Positions 60,799 through 64,000 of a DNA stretch of 64,000 nucleotides are shown piece by piece (positions within the stretch are counted from its first letter, which is position 1; each line of letters starts with the position of its first letter). The position numbers and the translations under genes were made by a program. The notes below the pieces were generated by a model that worked only from the letters and a program-made list of their open reading frames with translations, ran no database searches and was not told where the DNA came from. The stretch covers positions 248,001 through 312,000 of the forward strand of contig NZ_JBJJBQ010000002.1 in the NCBI RefSeq assembly GCF_045446075.1, given 5' to 3'. The DNA is from Flavisericum labens. Lineage in GTDB: Bacteria; Bacteroidota; Bacteroidia; Flavobacteriales; Flavobacteriaceae.

Positions 60799-61802
60799 CC
60801 CCCTATAGCAATCATACTTCGATTGTTATTGTGTAATTTTGGTTCTTTTAATTTTTTAAGCGTATCCATACCGCCTCGCATTTTTAGCTTGGCGCTAACC
60901 GCTTTATTAATGATGGGCTCAATAGGTTTTCCAGCTCGGAAGGTTGTTAGTAAATTGGATTCTGATGAAGAAAACAAACAGTTTTTTAATTGTCCGTTGG
61001 CCGTCAAGCGCAACCTATTGCATGAATCGCAAAACGGATTGGTAACAGAACTTATTACAGCGAAACTACCTTTATAACCTTTTATCTTATAGTTTTTTGA
61101 AGTATCGTTTGGTGCATCTTTTAGTCTTACAATTTCACCTTCACTAAAAGAAGCATTGACATGTTCCATGACTTCAGCGTACGATACCATTTTGCTCATA
61201 TCCCATTTATTGCCATCAAAAGGCATAAATTCTATAAACCGAACGGAAACAGGTAAATCTTTAGTGAAATTTATAAAATCGATGATTTCATTGTCGTTGA
61301 ATCCTTTCATTAAAACCGCATTCACTTTAACGGTAAACCCTTCTTTAACCAACAATAAAATATTGTCGTAAACTTTTTTGAATTCGTTTCGACGGGTAAT
61401 GTGTTTAAATTTAGTTTCATTTAGCGAATCCAAACTCACATTGATTTTGTTGACACCATTCAACTTTAAAACGTCAATAAATTTATCGATTATAACGGCA
61501 TTTGACGTTATGGAAAGCTCAACGGGAAGCGTGGCTAACTTTTCTAGTACAACAGGAAAATCTTTTCTAACCAAAGGTTCGCCACCGGTTAATCTGATTT
61601 TTGTAACCCCATGTTTAACAAAGGTTTTGGCTATTTCGCAAATCTCTTCATAAGTCATTAAGTGACTCTTGGGAGTTAATGGAATGCCTTCAGCAGGCAT
61701 ACAATATGAACAGCGTAGATTGCACCTTTCAATTAATGAAATGCGCAAATAGGTGTGGTCTCTGCCAAACTTATCTTGTAATATGTTATTATTTTCGTTC
61801 AT
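60795..61802 (-). CDS. moaA: GTP 3',8-cyclase MoaA
   Basis: A 335-residue radical SAM enzyme that starts molybdenum cofactor synthesis from GTP. Radical SAM cysteines Cys27, Cys31 and Cys34 (CNLRCSYC); the C-terminal cluster uses NPFCDSCNRLR and NCLFS; the C-terminus is the essential Gly-Gly (MIAIGG). It is the last gene of the Moco unit read leftward from moaE. It meets the Hsp20 gene end to end. Confidence 0.97.
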   Translation of the reverse strand: MNENNNILQDKFGRDHTYLRISLIERCNLRCSYCMPAEGIPLTPKSHLMTYEEICEIAKTFVKHGVTKIRLTGGEPLVRKDFPVVLEKLATLPVELSITSNAVIIDKFIDVLKLNGVNKINVSLDSLNETKFKHITRRNEFKKVYDNILLLVKEGFTVKVNAVLMKGFNDNEIIDFINFTKDLPVSVRFIEFMPFDGNKWDMSKMVSYAEVMEHVNASFSEGEIVRLKDAPNDTSKNYKIKGYKGSFAVISSVTNPFCDSCNRLRLTANGQLKNCLFSSSESNLLTTFRAGKPIEPIINKAVSAKLKMRGGMDTLKKLKEPKLHNNNRSMIAIGG

Positions 61803-61880
61803 TTCTTCGCTCTGTTTAATTTTTGAATCGCTGAGCTGTGTAATCGGTTAAACGACTTAATGACTCCTCGAATAAACATT

Positions 61881-62792
61881 TTAATCGTGTCTCGCTCCTT
61901 TTAAAATTCTAAAAACATGTAAAACCGATGGGAAAATAGCGTCCATCGATTCTTTGGCGCCGGTGGTTGAGCCTGGCAAAGCGAGTAACAATGTGTTTCC
62001 CATAGTACCAGCTATACTTCGAGAAAGCATCGCGTAAGGCGTTCGTTCTTGACCGTAATTTCGAATGGCTTCTTCAATACCAGGAATGCGTCTGTCCAAC
62101 AAAGGTATTAAAGCTTCTGGGGTAACATCTCTGCCTGAAAGCCCTGTACCACCGGTATAAATGACCATGTCTATGCCTTGTGATTCGTAATTTTTTGCTT
62201 TTTCTGTGATGATTTCTTTTTCATCGGGAATAATTACATATTCTGAAATTTCAACGTTGCATTCCTCTAGTTTTTTAATGATAGCCTTTCCAGCTTTGTC
62301 TTCTTTATTGCCCGCCGAAATGGTGTCACTACAAACCACAACCGCTGCTTTTAAATCTCTTCTGAAATTATCCTTAAAATCAGATTTTCCACCTCTTTTG
62401 TTCAGTAATTTGATGCTGTGTATTTCAATGCCTTTATCAATAGGTTTTAGCATATCGTACATATTCAATGCTACAACGCTGGCACCATGCATAGCTTCGA
62501 CTTCAACGCCAGTTTTGTAAATGGTTTTTACGGTGAAAAGTATGGTTATTTCCAATCCGTTAATTTCGTATTCAACACCCGTAAATTCAATAGGTAAAGG
62601 ATGGCAGTCTGGTAAAATATCCGGAGTGCGTTTTACACCCAGTAGGCCAGCGGCTTTGCTCATGGCAAATACATTGCCTTTTGGCACTGCATCATTTTTA
62701 ATAGCCTCGATAGTTTCGGCTTTACTTACTTTAACTAAAGCTTGCGCCACTGCGATTCTTAATGTTGTATTTTTATGTGTAATGTCGACCAT
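61881..62792 (-). CDS. moaCB: Bifunctional MoaC/MoaB molybdenum cofactor protein
   Basis: A 303-residue fusion. MoaC (about 1-145): DITHKNTTLRIA, KGNVFAMSKAAGLL, DCHPLPIEFTGVEYE, GVEVEAMHGAS; together with MoaA it yields cyclic pyranopterin monophosphate. MoaB/MogA-like part (about 150-303): VVVCSDTISAGNKEDKAG, IYTGGTGLSGRDVTPEAL, molybdopterin adenylation. Separated from moaA by 78 bases and from a broken four-helix-bundle gene by 9 bases. Confidence 0.94.
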   Translation of the reverse strand: MVDITHKNTTLRIAVAQALVKVSKAETIEAIKNDAVPKGNVFAMSKAAGLLGVKRTPDILPDCHPLPIEFTGVEYEINGLEITILFTVKTIYKTGVEVEAMHGASVVALNMYDMLKPIDKGIEIHSIKLLNKRGGKSDFKDNFRRDLKAAVVVCSDTISAGNKEDKAGKAIIKKLEECNVEISEYVIIPDEKEIITEKAKNYESQGIDMVIYTGGTGLSGRDVTPEALIPLLDRRIPGIEEAIRNYGQERTPYAMLSRSIAGTMGNTLLLALPGSTTGAKESMDAIFPSVLHVFRILKGARHD

Positions 62793-62801
62793 TCCGATTG
62801 A

Positions 62802-63170
62802 TTATTTATTATTGAAAATTGATTGTTTTTTGCTTGCTGTTTTTCTTGAAGCCATAAAGATGGCAGTTAATTCGCGTGATTCTTTTAGAAGAATATTTAC
62901 TTTATCTTATTGAATTAAATTTTCATCCATAGCAAATTCTAGCCAAAAGTTTGATTCATCCACTTCTTCAATAACAATACTTATTTTAGCAATAAAACTC
63001 GGCTTTGATTGTGCAATACAAGTAGCTCTGTAATTTGCAGCGACTGATGTAGAACACCTGATTAACTGACCTTTTATATGGTTGGCTAAATAGGAATTTT
63101 GAAAATAGCTAGTTAATTTTATGCAATAATGTGCAAATACTTTGGTTCTTGTCTTGAGTGTTTCTTTCAT
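62802..63170 (-). pseudogene. Four-helix-bundle protein inserted in Moco operon, broken by one stop codon
   Basis: The first 87 codons (TRTKVFAHYCIKLTSY, CSTSVAANYRATCIAQSK, SDESNFWLEFAMDENLIQ-like) give a family-typical N-terminal part. A TAA at 62909-62907 interrupts the frame, which then continues in register with family-like sequence (KVNILLKESRELTAIFMASRKTA) to TAA at 62804-62802. One base change (for example from AAA, CAA or GAA) would restore a 122-residue protein. The start is ATG at 63170 (an in-frame TTG lies upstream). It sits between moaCB (9 bases) and moaE (26 bases), on the same strand. Confidence 0.85.
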
Positions 63171-63196
63171 AATAATCAATAATAATTAGTCAATAA

Positions 63197-63640
63197 TCAA
63201 TTATTAACTTTCCACTGATGTGAGTTGTCCTCAAAAACTTCCTTTCCAAAAACAGGAACATGGGCTTTTATTTCTTCAACGATATATTCCAAGGCTTCGA
63301 AAACCACTTTTCGTCTGGGTGAAGACACAAATACAAACAGGCAAATTTCACCCGCCTTCACGGTTCCCAAACTGTGGTAAATATGCATACAGGTCATATC
63401 GAATTTTTCAAAAGCAGCTTCTCTAATCTCATAGAATTTTTGGTTCGCCATTTCTTCGTAAGCGGTATATTCTATGGCTGTAACCGTTTTTCCGTTAATA
63501 TTATCGGCGCGTACTTGTCCCAAAAAAATGTTATGGGCGCCAATGCTGGTTTTGGTTTGGTGCTTGGCTATAGATTCTCCAATAAACTCTGAAGAAATCG
63601 CTCCTGCCTTAAATACGTTTTTTGGTTTTTTAGCGGACAT
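63197..63640 (-). CDS. moaE: Molybdopterin synthase catalytic subunit MoaE
   Basis: A 147-residue MoaE. Motifs are GAHNIFLGQVRADN, TAIEYTAYEEMANQKFYEI, HSLGTVKAGE, and the C-terminal FGKEVFEDNSHQWKVN. It transfers sulfur from the MoaD thiocarboxylate to precursor Z. The MoaD gene is not visible in this window and probably lies to the right. Gap of 16 bases to the next gene's stop. Confidence 0.95.
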   Translation of the reverse strand: MSAKKPKNVFKAGAISSEFIGESIAKHQTKTSIGAHNIFLGQVRADNINGKTVTAIEYTAYEEMANQKFYEIREAAFEKFDMTCMHIYHSLGTVKAGEICLFVFVSSPRRKVVFEALEYIVEEIKAHVPVFGKEVFEDNSHQWKVNN

Positions 63641-63656
63641 GAGTTGTGGTTTTATG

Positions 63657-64000
63657 TTATTTTTCTAAATAGTTTTTTATTTCTGAAGCGCCTTCTTTTA
63701 TGCTAAAACAATTTTCGATTTTCAAAGTTTTCAACATTGAAACGGCTTTTTTACTTCTAATACCCGATTGGCAAAAAAAGGCTTTTTCTTTTTTTGAATC
63801 CATCAGGTCAAGATTCTTTTCTAACTGACTTAACGGAATGTAGGTAACTTCCAAACGTTCAATTTTAGGCAACTCGTGTGGCTCTCTAATATCTATAAAC
63901 TGAATGTTTTCTTTTTCAAGAATGGCTTCAAAGGAAACTTTTGAGAAATTATATTCGCAATCTTCATTTATTATTTTCTTTTTATTAAAGTTGGCTTTCA
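63657..64000 (-). CDS. C-terminal rhodanese domain of MoeB/ThiF-like protein (5' end outside window)
   Basis: The frame is open to the right edge of the window. The visible 114 codons give a rhodanese domain: FIDIREPHELPKIERL, YIPLSQLEKNL, FFCQSGIRSKKAV with the active-site Cys, and a KEGASEIKNYL ending. In related bacteria the next upstream domain is the MoeB/ThiF adenylyltransferase, which activates MoaD. As the operon holds moaE, moaCB and moaA, a MoeB-rhodanese fusion is the best guess, but a stand-alone rhodanese is not excluded. Its upstream half must be checked in flanking sequence. Confidence 0.75.
   Translation of the reverse strand, partial: KANFNKKKIINEDCEYNFSKVSFEAILEKENIQFIDIREPHELPKIERLEVTYIPLSQLEKNLDLMDSKKEKAFFCQSGIRSKKAVSMLKTLKIENCFSIKEGASEIKNYLEK

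Overview
This window is a chromosomal segment from a low-GC member of the Bacteroidetes, most likely a marine Flavobacteriaceae. The evidence is: a secreted protease with a C-terminal type IX secretion sorting domain; near absence of Shine-Dalgarno sequences; promoters that fit the Bacteroidetes pattern TTG-N19/20-TAnnTTTG; family-typical versions of MnmA, MeaB, YdeP, MoaCB and DUF2911/DUF3857/DUF4202 proteins; and several TTG/GTG starts. No rRNA, tRNA, CRISPR array, prophage or insertion sequence was seen.

Layout. 1-36,500 is mostly housekeeping and conserved hypothetical genes: the end of mnmA, an S8 protease, a nitronate monooxygenase-like enzyme, a MATE pump, a PAP2 phosphatase, MeaB, an ECF sigma/putative anti-sigma/charged coiled-coil trio, miaA, a K+ channel, a DnaQ/GIY-YIG nuclease, YggS, a hydroxyacyl-CoA dehydrogenase, pcm, smpB, dodecin, lpdA, a second sigma factor with a tiny coupled partner, an MscS-like channel, a GH63-like glucosidase, a DEAD helicase and pabB. 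36,590-40,532 carries tilS, ade and a YheT-type hydrolase.

40,640-60,248 is a co-oriented molybdenum/nitrogen island. First comes a molybdenum hydroxylase unit (IorA-like, Tat-exported IorB-like, XdhC, MobA-like, YdeP-like). Then comes an assimilatory nitrate system: NirB, NirD, a DUF4202 protein, a NarX/PilJ-type sensor kinase, a NarL-type regulator, a NarK transporter, a 1173-residue nitrate reductase in which molybdopterin, FAD-reductase and [2Fe-2S] domains are fused, and a protein joining a nitrite-reductase-like scaffold without siroheme cysteines to a C-terminal rubredoxin. The nirB and narK promoters share an identical 18-base palindrome that runs into their -7 elements. On the opposite strand, 60,795-64,000 holds molybdenum cofactor genes (moaA, moaCB, moaE, and the rhodanese end of a MoeB-like protein), so cofactor synthesis and cofactor users sit side by side.

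Other points of interest are a probable small RNA with promoter and terminator at about 3,355-3,466 (minus strand), a 28-base perfect palindrome next to it, two four-helix-bundle genes each broken by one in-frame stop codon, and REP-like palindromes around a small GIY-YIG nuclease gene.
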